Shown: one piece after another, positions 45,380-54,516 of the stretch
How the letters are laid out: each line of letters begins with the position of its first letter
How positions within the stretch are numbered: position 1 is the first letter of the stretch
Source of the DNA: Halorhabdus salina
Lineage (GTDB): Archaea > Halobacteriota > Halobacteria > Halobacteriales > Haloarculaceae
Reading direction: 5' to 3'
Length of the DNA: 64,000 nucleotides
NCBI RefSeq assembly: GCF_013839425.1
Contig: NZ_JACDNP010000001.1
Coordinates: 186,001 to 250,000, forward strand
Notes under the pieces: generated by a model
Databases searched by the model: none
Told to the model about the DNA's origin: nothing
The model's input: only the letters and a program-made list of their open reading frames with translations
Program-made: the position numbers and the translations under genes

Positions 45380-46198
45380 ATGCGTGTCGAGCAACTCGGG
45401 GAGGGGGAGCCGGATCTGGCGATCGTCGCGGCGATCCACGGCGACGAACCCTGTGGCGTCCGTGCGGTCGAGCGACTGCTGGCAGACGAGTCGACCGTCG
45501 AACGCCCGGTTCGGTTGATCGTCGCCAACGAGACGGCCCTCGAAGAAAACGTGCGCTACGTCGATACGGACCTCAACCGGGCATTCGACGAGGAAACGCC
45601 AGGGGACGCCCACGAGCGGGAACTGGCCGGCGAACTCGCCGACGCCGTCCGCGGCTGTACGGTCCTCTCGATCCATTCGACTCGATCGGCCGCCAAACCA
45701 TTCGCGATCACGTCCGGGCTCGACGAAATCGCCCGCCGGATCGTTCCCCATCTCTCCGTCCGGGCTCTGGTCGAAACCGGCATCAACGTCGAAGGACGAC
45801 TGTTCGCCGCAGCAGCCGACATCATCGAGGTCGAAGCCGGCTACCAGGGCTCCGAGGAAGCCGCCGAGAACGCCTATCGGCTCGCCCGGGAGTTCCTGAC
45901 GACGACGGGCGCGTTAGCCGGCGACACGATCGCCCACGATCTGGAAGTCTACGAGCAAGGGGAGCCGGTCGAGAAGCCGACAGCTGACGAGTACGAGGTC
46001 TTCGCGGAGAACTTCGTCCACGTCGACGCCGGGGAAACCTACGCGGCGGTTGACGGCGAGGGGCTCGCAGCCGAGGACGGGTTCGACCCGATCCTGTTTT
46101 CGGCCTATGGCTACGAGCACATTTTCGGATATCGCGGCGCGTTCGTGGGAACGCTCCGGACCACTGAAGACGGAACATCGACGCTGACGGCCGACTGA
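45380..46198 (+). CDS. Succinylglutamate desuccinylase/aspartoacylase-family (AstE-like) protein
   Basis: 272 residues from the ATG at 45380. Zinc amidohydrolase fold of the M14-like AstE/AspA family: IVAAIHGDEPCGVRA gives the His/Glu zinc ligands, DLNRAF the substrate Arg, LSIHST the third ligand His and VEAGYQGSEEA the catalytic Glu. The C-terminal beta domain (FENFV-like VFAENFVHVDAGETYAA) is also typical. It removes an acyl group from an amino acid or similar; the substrate is unknown. It precedes proS by 76 bases on the same strand. Confidence 0.85.
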   Translation: MRVEQLGEGEPDLAIVAAIHGDEPCGVRAVERLLADESTVERPVRLIVANETALEENVRYVDTDLNRAFDEETPGDAHERELAGELADAVRGCTVLSIHSTRSAAKPFAITSGLDEIARRIVPHLSVRALVETGINVEGRLFAAAADIIEVEAGYQGSEEAAENAYRLAREFLTTTGALAGDTIAHDLEVYEQGEPVEKPTADEYEVFAENFVHVDAGETYAAVDGEGLAAEDGFDPILFSAYGYEHIFGYRGAFVGTLRTTEDGTSTLTAD

Positions 46199-46274
46199 GT
46201 TGACAATCTCGGGCCCGCGAGAGCTGGCGTCCCGAACACGGCGACTTTAAGCCTGTTCTCCCGGACGTACGTGT

Positions 46275-47729
46275 ATGAGCGGCGAGCAGGAACTCGGCAT
46301 CACCGAGAGCAAGGAACACGCGACGGGCGAGTGGTACGCGGAACTGGTCCAGAAGGCAAAACTCGCGGATTACGCCCCGATGGGCGGATTCATCGTCACC
46401 CGGCCCCGCGGCTACGCTATCTGGGAGCGCCTCCAGAACCACCTCGATGGCTGGTTCAAAGAAACTGGCGTCCAGAACGCCTACTTCCCGATGTTTATCC
46501 CGGAGTCGTATCTCGAAAAGGAGAAAGATATCGTCGAGGGGTTCGACCCCGAAGTGGCATGGGTCACCAAGGGCGGCTACGACGAACTCGAAGAACAACT
46601 GGCCGTCCGGCCGACCAGCGAGAGCATCATCACCCCGTTTCTCGCCCAGTGGACGCGATCCCACCGCGATCTGCCGATTCGCGTCAACCAGTGGTGTAGC
46701 GTCGTCCGATGGGAAGCCACCGAGACCAAACCGTTCTTCCGAACCAAGGAGTTCCTCTGGCAGGAGGGTCACACCGCCCATCACGATGCCGAAGACGCCT
46801 GGGCGGAGATGGCAACGCGCCTCGACCAGTACGAGCGCCTCTATGAGGACGTGCTGGCGATGCCGGTGCTTTCGGGCCGCAAGCCCGAACACGACAAGTT
46901 CCCGGGCGCCCACACGACCATGTCGGTCGAGGCCCTGATGCCCGACGGCAAGTCAGTCCAGGGCGGGACCTCCCACTATCTGGGCACCTCCTTCGCGGAG
47001 GCCTACGACGTCACGTACATCGACGAAGACGAGGAAGAACGAACAGCCCACACGACCTCCTGGGGGCTGTCCTGGCGGGCACTGGGTGCGCTGTTCATGA
47101 CCCACAGCGACGACCAGGGGCTCGTCCTCCCACCCGCGCTTGCGGACCCCCAGGTCGCGATCGTCCCGATCTGGGACGACGAGAGCAAAGACGACGTGCT
47201 CGAATACGCCGAAGACGTCGCCGAGGACCTCGAGGACGCCGGCGTCCGGGTCGAACTCGACGACCGCGAGCACCGCAATCCCGGCTTCAAGTACAACGAG
47301 TGGGAGCTGTATGGCGTTCCGCTCCGCATCGAGATCGGCTCCTACGAGGTCGAAGACGACGAGGTCACGCTCGTCCACCGCCCCGACGGCAAGGAGGTCA
47401 CGGAAGAGCGGGATGGTGTCATCGAGACCGTCGAGGAACATCTCGACACCGTCTTCGCGAAACTGTACGCCAGCGCGGAAGAGACACTGGAAGGTGAGAT
47501 CCGCGAGGCCGAGTCCCGCGAGGAGATTCTGGGCACGATCGGCCAGCACGGCGGCTACGTCAAATGTGGCTGGTGTGGCGACGAAGACTGTGAGGAACCG
47601 ATCAAAGACGCCATCGCTGCCGAAATCGTGATGGTCCCCAAGGACCGCGACGAAGAACCGATCCACGACGAGTGTGCCATTTGTGGCGACGACGCCGAGG
47701 AGACGGCCTACTTCGCCAAAACCTACTAG
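46275..47729 (+). CDS. proS: Prolyl-tRNA synthetase, archaeal/eukaryal type
   Basis: 484 residues. Class II synthetase: motif 1 region YAIWERLQNHLDGWFKETG, motif 2 RVNQWCSVVRWE...RTKEFLWQEGHTAH, motif 3 TSWGLSWRALGALFMTHSDDQGLVLPP. The anticodon-binding domain (about 285-380) is followed by the archaeal C-terminal domain with CGWCGDEDC and CAICGD, potential zinc sites. No bacterial editing insert, as expected for this type. A TTTAAG sequence about 27 bases before the ATG supports the start. Confidence 0.96.
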   Translation: MSGEQELGITESKEHATGEWYAELVQKAKLADYAPMGGFIVTRPRGYAIWERLQNHLDGWFKETGVQNAYFPMFIPESYLEKEKDIVEGFDPEVAWVTKGGYDELEEQLAVRPTSESIITPFLAQWTRSHRDLPIRVNQWCSVVRWEATETKPFFRTKEFLWQEGHTAHHDAEDAWAEMATRLDQYERLYEDVLAMPVLSGRKPEHDKFPGAHTTMSVEALMPDGKSVQGGTSHYLGTSFAEAYDVTYIDEDEEERTAHTTSWGLSWRALGALFMTHSDDQGLVLPPALADPQVAIVPIWDDESKDDVLEYAEDVAEDLEDAGVRVELDDREHRNPGFKYNEWELYGVPLRIEIGSYEVEDDEVTLVHRPDGKEVTEERDGVIETVEEHLDTVFAKLYASAEETLEGEIREAESREEILGTIGQHGGYVKCGWCGDEDCEEPIKDAIAAEIVMVPKDRDEEPIHDECAICGDDAEETAYFAKTY

Positions 47730-47735
47730 ACCATC

Positions 47736-47740
47736 TTTTT
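47736..47740 (+). terminator. T5 tract after proS
   Basis: ccatctttttcttcg, seven bases after the proS stop, followed by a series of hairpins. Confidence 0.4.
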
Positions 47741-47748
47741 CTTCGTCG

Positions 47749-47864
47749 GGTGTCCTCGCTCACTTCGTTCGCTTCGGGCACCTCTCCTCGAAAAACATGG
47801 GTGAAAAAGTCTGAAGCCTCACTTCGTTCGGCTTCAGTGAACCGCGCTCGCTTCGCTCGCGCGG
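47749..47864. repeat. Cluster of three inverted repeats with cttcg-rich loops
   Basis: Three stems in 116 bases: 7 bp with one G-T pair, 8 bp perfect and 6 bp. The arms and loops share cttcg/ttcgct words, so they resemble one another. Such elements are seen between haloarchaeal genes; function unknown. Confidence 0.5.
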
Positions 47865-48090
47865 ACAACCGCCCGCATATACGTTTTAGTCTGTCATAGA
47901 AACATTCACAGCCGATTACCTGCGGTGCACTCCGAGTGGTCTAATGTTTCGATCGATATGGGTTCGGAAAGCAGTGCAAAATGTAGAGGTATAATCCGCA
48001 GGTGCGATTGCATTCAAGAGCCCACTACTCTCCTATACGACTGAAACAAATTTCCAACTGTCAGCCATAAGCTCCACCCAAACCGAACTC

Positions 48091-48558
48091 CTACTCGACG
48101 ATCTCGACGTCAAACATGCTTCGCCAGCGGTAGCGCCGCCCGCCCCAGTGGAACGTCCGGCGGGCCAGTGCGTACGCGAACAGTGGCAGGTCGGCCACCG
48201 TCGCCGGCACCGCTAGGAGGAATGTCCACCGGTGGATACCAAAGGCCGCGTAGACGAGGCCATACGCCAGCGTCACTGCAACCGTCGTGAGGACCAGGAA
48301 GAGCACGAAGACTGTCGTGATGGCGAGCAGTGCGAGGCCGTTGAACACAGTGATTCCCGGGCCGTGAAACCGGACGATCTTGATGAACCGGACAAATCGT
48401 TCGAGTGACTCCCGCATCGTCCCACCGGCCTCGTCGACGGTCGGCTCGACACCCGCGTCCGCGAGTGTCTCGACGAGCAAGCGACGCATCGCTGTCACGT
48501 CCTCGTGGGAGGGTGTCAGGACAGCACGCTCGTGAAAGTCCAGCGTGTCAAACGCCAT
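48091..48558 (-). CDS. Small membrane protein at the end of the lysine operon
   Basis: 155 residues. The ATG at 48558 shares one base with the lysA stop, so the genes are translationally coupled. A soluble N-terminal 60 residues (VLTPSHEDVTAMRRLLVETLADAGVEP) is followed by two to three hydrophobic segments and an ending FHWGGRRYRWRSMFDVEIVE. That WGGRRYR-like tail after membrane helices resembles the C-terminus of membrane-bound family 2 glycosyltransferases, but no catalytic domain is present. It may be a remnant that became fixed in the operon. Function unknown. Confidence 0.7.
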   Translation of the reverse strand: MAFDTLDFHERAVLTPSHEDVTAMRRLLVETLADAGVEPTVDEAGGTMRESLERFVRFIKIVRFHGPGITVFNGLALLAITTVFVLFLVLTTVAVTLAYGLVYAAFGIHRWTFLLAVPATVADLPLFAYALARRTFHWGGRRYRWRSMFDVEIVE

Positions 48559-49829
48559 CACTCCCGCTCCGGTTCGGGTGCGCCGGACGCTTCGTCCTCG
48601 ACGCGCGTGACGTCGGCCATGGTCTCCCGCCGGCGGACGACTCGATGACCGTCACCCTCGATCGCAACCTCTGCGGGCCGGGGCTGAGAGTGGAAGTTAT
48701 TGGCCAGTTCGTAGCCGTAGGCCCCAGCATTCCCGATCGCGAGCACGTCACCGCATTCGGGTCGAGCGATCGGTCGATCGGTGGCGAAGACATCCGCACT
48801 GGTACAACAAGGGCCACCGATCGAGACTGGCTCACCATCACGATCGGGAGCGGAGACGTTCCGGATCGGATGATAGGCGTCGAACATCGCCGGTCGGATG
48901 AGCGTCGACAGCGACGCGTCCACACCGACGACGGTCGCGTCGGGCGTCTCCTTGACCGTGTTGACTTCCGTGAGGATCAGTTCGGCATCGGCGACGACGT
49001 ACCGGCCCGGCTCGAATTTCGGCGTCGCCGCCAGGTCGCCGATCGCCTCGCTGACGGTCTCGGCGACGTACTCGATATCCAGTGGCGGTTCGTCCTCCCG
49101 GTAGGGGACACCGAACCCGCCGCCGAAGTCAACGAACTCCAAGTCCCCGTCGCCGACCGCCCGAGCCAGATCGGCAACCTTGCCGAGTGCGCGGGCGTGG
49201 TCGTCGACTTCGTCCGTCAGTACTCCACTTCCCACGTGGGCATGAATTCCGACAAGATCGAAGCGGTCCCGGAGATCGTCGGCGAGTTCGGGGACGCTAT
49301 CGTATGGGATCCCGAACTTGGCGTCCTTACCAGTCGCGACCTTCTCGTGGTGGCCGGTCCCGATACCGGGATTGATCCGGATGGCGACGCGGCCGTCGTA
49401 CCCGCGCGCTTCGAGTCGATCGAACGTGTCTTCGGCCCCGCCGGTGATTGTCAGCCCCGGATAGTCCTCGGCCAGGTCGACTGCATAATCGAGGTCGGCA
49501 TCCGGCGGATTGACGGCCGTGTACTGCAGCGTGTTCGGGTCAGCACCCGCCTGGATCGCCCGCTGGAGTTCGCCACGCGCGGCACACTCGATGGGTGCAC
49601 CGGCATCCAGCAGTACGGAAAGAACCGCTCGGCCGGTGTGGGCCTTCGCGGCGTACATGACTTCGACGTTTGGGAAAGCTGCCTCGAAGGCCTCCTCGAA
49701 GCGGCGATAGTTCGCGGCGGCGCGATCGGGGTCGAGGACGTACAGTGGCGTTTCGTACCCGTCCGCGAGCGTGAGTAGTCGCTCGTGATTCCAGTCAGCG
49801 AGACGGGCGACCGGCGTCGAGTGGATCAT
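48558..49829 (-). CDS. lysA: Diaminopimelate decarboxylase
   Basis: 423 residues. Converts meso-diaminopimelate to lysine. PLP-binding Lys62 in MYAAKAHTG, the HAHVGSGV strand, FGGGFGVPY glycine loop, and GGPCCTSADVF (substrate Cys at the dimer interface) near 340. The C-terminal tail after about 400 is acidic. Fourth gene of a minus-strand operon dapA-dapB-dapD-lysA; 61 bases separate it from dapD. Confidence 0.95.
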   Translation of the reverse strand: MIHSTPVARLADWNHERLLTLADGYETPLYVLDPDRAAANYRRFEEAFEAAFPNVEVMYAAKAHTGRAVLSVLLDAGAPIECAARGELQRAIQAGADPNTLQYTAVNPPDADLDYAVDLAEDYPGLTITGGAEDTFDRLEARGYDGRVAIRINPGIGTGHHEKVATGKDAKFGIPYDSVPELADDLRDRFDLVGIHAHVGSGVLTDEVDDHARALGKVADLARAVGDGDLEFVDFGGGFGVPYREDEPPLDIEYVAETVSEAIGDLAATPKFEPGRYVVADAELILTEVNTVKETPDATVVGVDASLSTLIRPAMFDAYHPIRNVSAPDRDGEPVSIGGPCCTSADVFATDRPIARPECGDVLAIGNAGAYGYELANNFHSQPRPAEVAIEGDGHRVVRRRETMADVTRVEDEASGAPEPERE

Positions 49830-49890
49830 TGGCTAGCAGGGAGGCAGCACGGCTAACAAGAGTTCCGATCGTCTCGGTCAAACCCAGTTC

Positions 49891-50718
49891 TTATTCCCGC
49901 AAGGCATCCTCGCGCTCGGCCCCCTCTAGGGTCTCTTCTTCGACGTGAGTCGCCACCACGGCTGGCTTGTACGCGCCACCATCGAACAGATCGTGCTCGC
50001 CGATCGAAGACTCGACGAATCGCTGGAATGCTCGCCGTTCCGGTGGCAGTTCGCCGTAGAGAATCTCCTCTTCGACGAGATCGTAGACCGGGATCCGTGG
50101 CGACAAGAGCGTATTTTCGCCGACGACCGAGTTCTCGCCGACGACAAATCCCGAGGTGACCCGACTCCCCGCCCCGAGCGCGACCCCGTCCTCGACGATC
50201 ACCGGTGCGTCCTCGACGGGTTCGAGCACGCCGCCGATGACGGTGTTGGCACCCAGCTTCACGTCGTCACCGATCTGTGCACAGGATCCAACGACGTCAT
50301 TGGAGTCGACGAGCGTGCCGTCGCCGACGTGTGCACCGATGTTCACGAACGCGGGGCTCATCAGGATCGCGTCGCTGCCCACGTAGGCACCACGTCGAAT
50401 GACTGTCCCGTCGGGCGTGTTGCGCGTTCCGCGCTCGCCGAGATCAGCCGTCTCACGGAGGGGGAGCACGTCGTGGTAGGTCACGTCGCCGTATTCTCGT
50501 GGTTGGGTTTCTCGGAGAGTGAAGTTGAGCAGAATGCCTTGCTTGACCCACTCGTTGGCTTCCCAAGCACCGTCGCGATTCTCGGCGGCCCGCACGTCGC
50601 CGGCTTCCAATGCTTCGAGGAACCGGTCGAGAGTGGCCTTCTGGTCCTCGGAAATGTCGGCTGCCGTCAGGTCGTCCGATCGATCCCAGAGCGTCTCGAT
50701 ATCGGCTTGGAGACTCAT
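49891..50718 (-). CDS. dapD: Tetrahydrodipicolinate N-succinyltransferase
   Basis: 275 residues. Succinylates tetrahydrodipicolinate in the DAP branch of lysine synthesis. N-terminal helical domain, then a left-handed beta-helix of hexapeptide turns (VIRRGAYVGSDAILMSPAFVNIGAHVGDGTLVDS and on), with GSCAQIGDDVKLGAN typical of DapD. It starts one base after the dapB stop. Its presence shows this organism uses the succinylase variant and should need DapC, DapE and DapF elsewhere. Confidence 0.94.
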   Translation of the reverse strand: MSLQADIETLWDRSDDLTAADISEDQKATLDRFLEALEAGDVRAAENRDGAWEANEWVKQGILLNFTLRETQPREYGDVTYHDVLPLRETADLGERGTRNTPDGTVIRRGAYVGSDAILMSPAFVNIGAHVGDGTLVDSNDVVGSCAQIGDDVKLGANTVIGGVLEPVEDAPVIVEDGVALGAGSRVTSGFVVGENSVVGENTLLSPRIPVYDLVEEEILYGELPPERRAFQRFVESSIGEHDLFDGGAYKPAVVATHVEEETLEGAEREDALRE

Positions 50719-50719
50719 A

Positions 50720-51478
50720 TTAGCCTTCGATTACGTCCCCGAATGTATAGAGTCCCTGATCGCGGCCATCGAGCCAAACGGCTGCGTCGAGGGCGCCAGC
50801 GGCGAAGACGCCACGATCCTCGGCGCGGTGGGTCAGGGTCAGGACCTCGTCGTTGCCGGCGAACATGATCTCGTGCTCGCCCCGGACGTCGCCCGCGCGT
50901 CGGACGTGGACGCCCACCTCGCCCTCTTGGCGTGGTTGCATCCCTTCACGGCCGTAGGTTTCCTCGAAGTCACGTTCCTCCGCAAGGGCGTCGAGAATGG
51001 TCGTAGCGGTACCGCTCGGTGCGTCCTGTTTCCTGTTGTGATGGGTCTCGGTCAGTTCGACGTCGTATCCCGGCAATGCACAGGCGGCAGCTCGAACCGT
51101 CTCCAGGAGTGCCTGGATCCCCCGTGCGAAGTTCGCCGCCTTCAATATCGGAACGTCCTCGCTGGCCGCTTTGAGGTCGGCGACCTGGTTGTCGGTCATC
51201 CCCGTCGTGCCGGTGACCAGGGGGACGCCTGCGTCCGCACAGGCGTCTGCCAGGGAGACTGTCGCGTCCGGGACGGAGAAGTCGACGATCGCGTCGGGTT
51301 CGTGGGTCGAAAGCAATGCCGGGACGTCCGCCGGGTCGTGGGCGGGTTTGTCGGCGACTGTCTCGACGTCGGCGGCGTCGATCGCCAGGACGACCGCTAC
51401 GTCCTCTCGCTCGGTGGCTGTCTCGATAACTGTCCGTCCCATGCGTCCGGCTGCGCCGGAGACGCCGATGCGTATCAT
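50720..51478 (-). CDS. dapB: 4-hydroxy-tetrahydrodipicolinate reductase
   Basis: 252 residues from the ATG at 51478; an ATG two codons earlier (51484) is also possible. N-terminal NAD(P)-binding IRIGVSGAAGRMG, substrate motif ELTETHHNRKQDAPSGTA, and C-terminal RAEDRGVFAAGAL. It reduces the DapA product with NAD(P)H. Spacing is 31 bases from the dapA stop and one base to dapD. Confidence 0.95.
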   Translation of the reverse strand: MIRIGVSGAAGRMGRTVIETATEREDVAVVLAIDAADVETVADKPAHDPADVPALLSTHEPDAIVDFSVPDATVSLADACADAGVPLVTGTTGMTDNQVADLKAASEDVPILKAANFARGIQALLETVRAAACALPGYDVELTETHHNRKQDAPSGTATTILDALAEERDFEETYGREGMQPRQEGEVGVHVRRAGDVRGEHEIMFAGNDEVLTLTHRAEDRGVFAAGALDAAVWLDGRDQGLYTFGDVIEG

Positions 51479-51509
51479 GTCCATCGCTCCGTGCTCGGTC
51501 CCGGAATGG

Positions 51510-52433
51510 CTATCGGTCCGTTGTCTCGACGGGTGTCTCAACGTCGATCGGTTCGAGAGCTCCAAGTGCGTCCCGGAGATGCTGGCGATGTTGCTCCGAG
51601 AGCCGGGTCAGCGGTGACCGGAGTTCCGGCGAGTCGTGTCCGCGAATCGCCATCGCCTCCTTGACCGGGATCGGGTTGGTCTCGACGAACAGTGCCCGCG
51701 TGAGCGGGCCGAGTTCGTGATGTAACTCGCGAGCGCGCTCGAAGTCACCGGCCAGGGCCGCCCCGACCATCGCGCAGGTCCGGACGGGTTCGACGTTCGC
51801 GACGACGCTGATCGCCCCGCGCGCGCCGATCGACACCATCGGAACCGTCACCGGATCGTCGCCCGACAGGACTGCGAAATCCAGCTCGCGAGTCCGTTCG
51901 ACAATCTCGGATATCTGACCGAGATCGCCCGAGGCGGCCTTGAACGCCTGAATATTCTCGTGTGCGGCGAGTTCGACCGCGGTATCAGGTTCGATGTTCC
52001 GACCCGTTCGAGAAGGAACGTTGTAGACGATCTGTGGGAGGTCGATCGCGTCCGCGATCGTCCGATAGTGTTCGACCAGCCCACGCTGTTCGGGCTTGTT
52101 GTAATACGGCGAGATGAGCAAAAGAGCGTCGGCACCGGCGTCGGCCGCCCGCCGTGACAGCGACAGCGCCTCACGCGTGTTGTTCGAGCCCGTTCCGGCG
52201 ATTACTGGCACGTCCGCGACGGCGTCGGCGACGGCCTCGATCACCTCGACGTGCTCGTCGTGGCTGAGCGTGGCGCTCTCGCCGGTCGAACCCACGGGGA
52301 CGACGCCGTCGACGCCGGCGGCTTCGAGGCGTCGGGCGTTCGCCCGCAGTTGGTCGAAGTCGATGCTCCCGTCCGCGCTGAAGGGCGTCGTCATGGCTGG
52401 ATAGACGCCCTCAAACAGTGGTTGTGGTGTCAT
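51510..52433 (-). CDS. dapA: 4-hydroxy-tetrahydrodipicolinate synthase
   Basis: 307 residues from the ATG at 52433. Class I aldolase fold: GSTGESATLSHDEH near residue 50, TGSNNTREAL, LLISPYYNKPEQRG with the catalytic Tyr, and the Schiff-base Lys in AFKAASGDLG. Condenses pyruvate with aspartate semialdehyde. First gene of the lysine operon; the upstream gap has a 14-bp palindrome (52523-52536) 90 bases before the start. Confidence 0.94.
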   Translation of the reverse strand: MTPQPLFEGVYPAMTTPFSADGSIDFDQLRANARRLEAAGVDGVVPVGSTGESATLSHDEHVEVIEAVADAVADVPVIAGTGSNNTREALSLSRRAADAGADALLLISPYYNKPEQRGLVEHYRTIADAIDLPQIVYNVPSRTGRNIEPDTAVELAAHENIQAFKAASGDLGQISEIVERTRELDFAVLSGDDPVTVPMVSIGARGAISVVANVEPVRTCAMVGAALAGDFERARELHHELGPLTRALFVETNPIPVKEAMAIRGHDSPELRSPLTRLSEQHRQHLRDALGALEPIDVETPVETTDR

Positions 52434-52767
52434 AGGTCGTGATACGGTATAGTCGACGGGCGATACCAAAAAACCGGCCCCGGACGGGACGCCACCCCGC
52501 CAGGAGCCACTCACGCACGTTTCGGTTTCGAAACCGGACTAACGGCCAGCTCCATCGACAGCCCGGGAACACCCACGCCCGACTGTATCGGTGACCGACT
52601 TTGAGTGTTCCCGATCATATCCGTTGGGGTGACTGGCAGGGACTTAGGGGTTACGCTCGATCGCCGCCGAACACAGCGTATTCGTGTCGGTGGCCGGGAA
52701 ATGGATTATTGAACCTGAGAAATGGGACAGTAATCTATTACGTACTCACGGTGAGAGTTTCGAACGG
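52434..52767. other. Divergent region between dapA and the sensor kinase, with palindrome and long stem-loop
   Basis: 334 bases without a gene. It contains a perfect 14-bp palindrome cggtttcgaaaccg (52523-52536), an 8-bp stem gggaacac/gtgttccc (52565-52572 and 52605-52612) enclosing a short tcggt-g-accga palindrome (52588-52598), and a TATA-like taatctatta (about 52728-52737) before the kinase start. Confidence 0.5.
52523..52536. promoter_or_regulatory. Perfect 14-bp palindrome upstream of dapA
   Basis: cggtttcgaaaccg equals its own reverse complement. It lies 90 bases from the dapA start and 232 bases from the kinase start. A likely protein-binding site; regulator unknown. Confidence 0.4.
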
Positions 52768-54456
52768 ATGGGTTGGCAGGTCACGAGCCAGGCGGTGCCG
52801 CTGTTCGTCGCAGCAGCGCTCGCGGGAGCCGCCGCCGTGGTTGCCGTCCGCCAGCGCGAGCAACACGGCTCCCGGCTGTTCGTCGGTTTTGTTCTCGCCG
52901 CAGCATGGTGGTCGCTCGGGGCCGGACTCGAACTCCTTCGGACAGACATGCCCTCAAGCACACTTCTGACGAAGGCGACATACCTCGGTATCATCGTCGT
53001 GCCGATCGCCTGGGTGCTGTTCATCCTCGAGTACACGGGCCGACGACAGTGGTTCGACCGGCGACGGCTCGGCTTGCTCGTCGTCGTGCCAGTGATCTCG
53101 ACGGTTGCAGTGGCGACCAACGAACCGTTCGGCGTCCATACACTCTTCTGGATTGAGCCCGAACTGGCCATCGAGGGATCGGTCCGTAGCTTCGACGGGA
53201 CGTACGGCCCGCTGTTCTGGGTGCACGCGCTGTACTCGTATGCCCTGCTCACATTAGGATCCTACTGGCTACTCGAACTCGCGATCTTCTCCGAACACCG
53301 CTATCGCTCCCAGGCGATCGGATTGCTGGGTGCGGTAGCGGCACCCGTGGGCGTGAATGCCCTCTACATCTTCGACGTGATCCAGACGCCGTACGATCCG
53401 ACGGTGCTTGGCATCGTCCTCAGCTCCGTGCTTATCCTCGGAAGCTTCCGGCGACACAACCTCCTCGATGTGGTTCCCGCCGCCCGGGAACTCGCTCGCT
53501 CGGAACTCCTTGAGAACCTCGACGACCCGATCATCGTGCACAACGATGACGAGCGGGTCGTCGACGTGAATCCGGCCGCGACTCACGTCTTCGGAATCGA
53601 CCGCCGCGACGCTATCGGGGAGGATATCGAGACGGTAAGCCAGGAGCTACATCGGTTTCTCGACAGCGACAAATCCACCGACACGCTCACCCGAGATGTC
53701 GATGACGTGACGCGGTATTACGACGTCAACGTCACATCCCTCTCGACGGGGACCGATGCCGAAGTCGGGCAGTTGCTCGCACTCCGGGACGTCACGGCAC
53801 GCGAACACAACCGACAGCAGATCAACGTCCTCAACCGACTGCTCCGGCACAACTTCTCCAACGCGATCACCGTCATTCTGGGCAACGCCGAGCACGCCAG
53901 AGACGCAGTGACCGACGAAACCATCGAACAGCGACTCGCTACTGTCGTCGAGCACGCCGAAACCGTCATGGGTAAACGCGAGCGACTCACGCGGGTCCTG
54001 CAGAGTTTGGAGGGCGAACAGTACGAACGCGGCGAGGTAGGTGACGTGATCGAGACAGTCACAGCGGCGATCCGGGAAAACAATCCGGACGCCGATCTGC
54101 GAGTCGAAGGTCCGAACGCACCGCTCGAAATCGACGGTCGCGACCGACTCTACATCGCCATCGAGGAACTGCTCGTCAACGCCATCGAGCACAACGACGG
54201 ATCGATGTCGAAAGTCGGATGCGAGACCAGCGTCGTCGACGGCGTGGCGAAAATCACAGTCACTGACAACGGCCCCGGCATCCCACAGCACGAACTCAAT
54301 CCGATCACGAACGGTGGGGAGACACAACTCGCTCACGGCGACGGGGTCGGGCTGTGGCTCGTCTCCTGGATCGTCCACTCGCTTGCCGGCACGATCGACG
54401 TCCAGACTAACGACAGCGGGACGACCGTGACGATAACTGTGCCCGGGTGCGAGTGA
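52768..54456 (+). CDS. Sensor histidine kinase with N-terminal 7TM region and PAS domain
   Basis: 562 residues from the ATG at 52768, chosen because a TATA-like taatctatta lies about 33 bases upstream; a GTG at 52684 would add 28 residues. Order: seven hydrophobic segments (about 8-220) like the 7TM histidine-kinase sensor family, a PAS domain (about 245-350, IIVHNDDERVVDVNPAA), a His-box RLLRHNFSNAI, and an HATPase domain with NAIEHNDG (N box), DNGPGIP (G1) and GDGVGLWLV (G2). No receiver domain and no cognate response regulator nearby. It senses a membrane or internal signal; ligand unknown. Confidence 0.9.
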   Translation: MGWQVTSQAVPLFVAAALAGAAAVVAVRQREQHGSRLFVGFVLAAAWWSLGAGLELLRTDMPSSTLLTKATYLGIIVVPIAWVLFILEYTGRRQWFDRRRLGLLVVVPVISTVAVATNEPFGVHTLFWIEPELAIEGSVRSFDGTYGPLFWVHALYSYALLTLGSYWLLELAIFSEHRYRSQAIGLLGAVAAPVGVNALYIFDVIQTPYDPTVLGIVLSSVLILGSFRRHNLLDVVPAARELARSELLENLDDPIIVHNDDERVVDVNPAATHVFGIDRRDAIGEDIETVSQELHRFLDSDKSTDTLTRDVDDVTRYYDVNVTSLSTGTDAEVGQLLALRDVTAREHNRQQINVLNRLLRHNFSNAITVILGNAEHARDAVTDETIEQRLATVVEHAETVMGKRERLTRVLQSLEGEQYERGEVGDVIETVTAAIRENNPDADLRVEGPNAPLEIDGRDRLYIAIEELLVNAIEHNDGSMSKVGCETSVVDGVAKITVTDNGPGIPQHELNPITNGGETQLAHGDGVGLWLVSWIVHSLAGTIDVQTNDSGTTVTITVPGCE

Positions 54457-54516
54457 TCGCCGAGGGGCTGGCGGTGACCGATCACGTCTGGTCCCCGTCG
54501 CAGGGCTGAAGCTCGG

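Larger units (their letters stand above)
47730..48090. other. Intergenic region after proS with three consecutive hairpins
   Basis: 361 bases without a gene. A T5 run (47736-47740) follows the proS stop. Then come three GC-rich hairpins rich in cttcg: 47749-47782 (ggtgtcc / gggcacc), 47811-47837 (ctgaagcc / ggcttcag, perfect) and 47842-47864 (ccgcgc / gcgcgg). The remaining 200 bases are more AT-rich and featureless. Confidence 0.55.
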
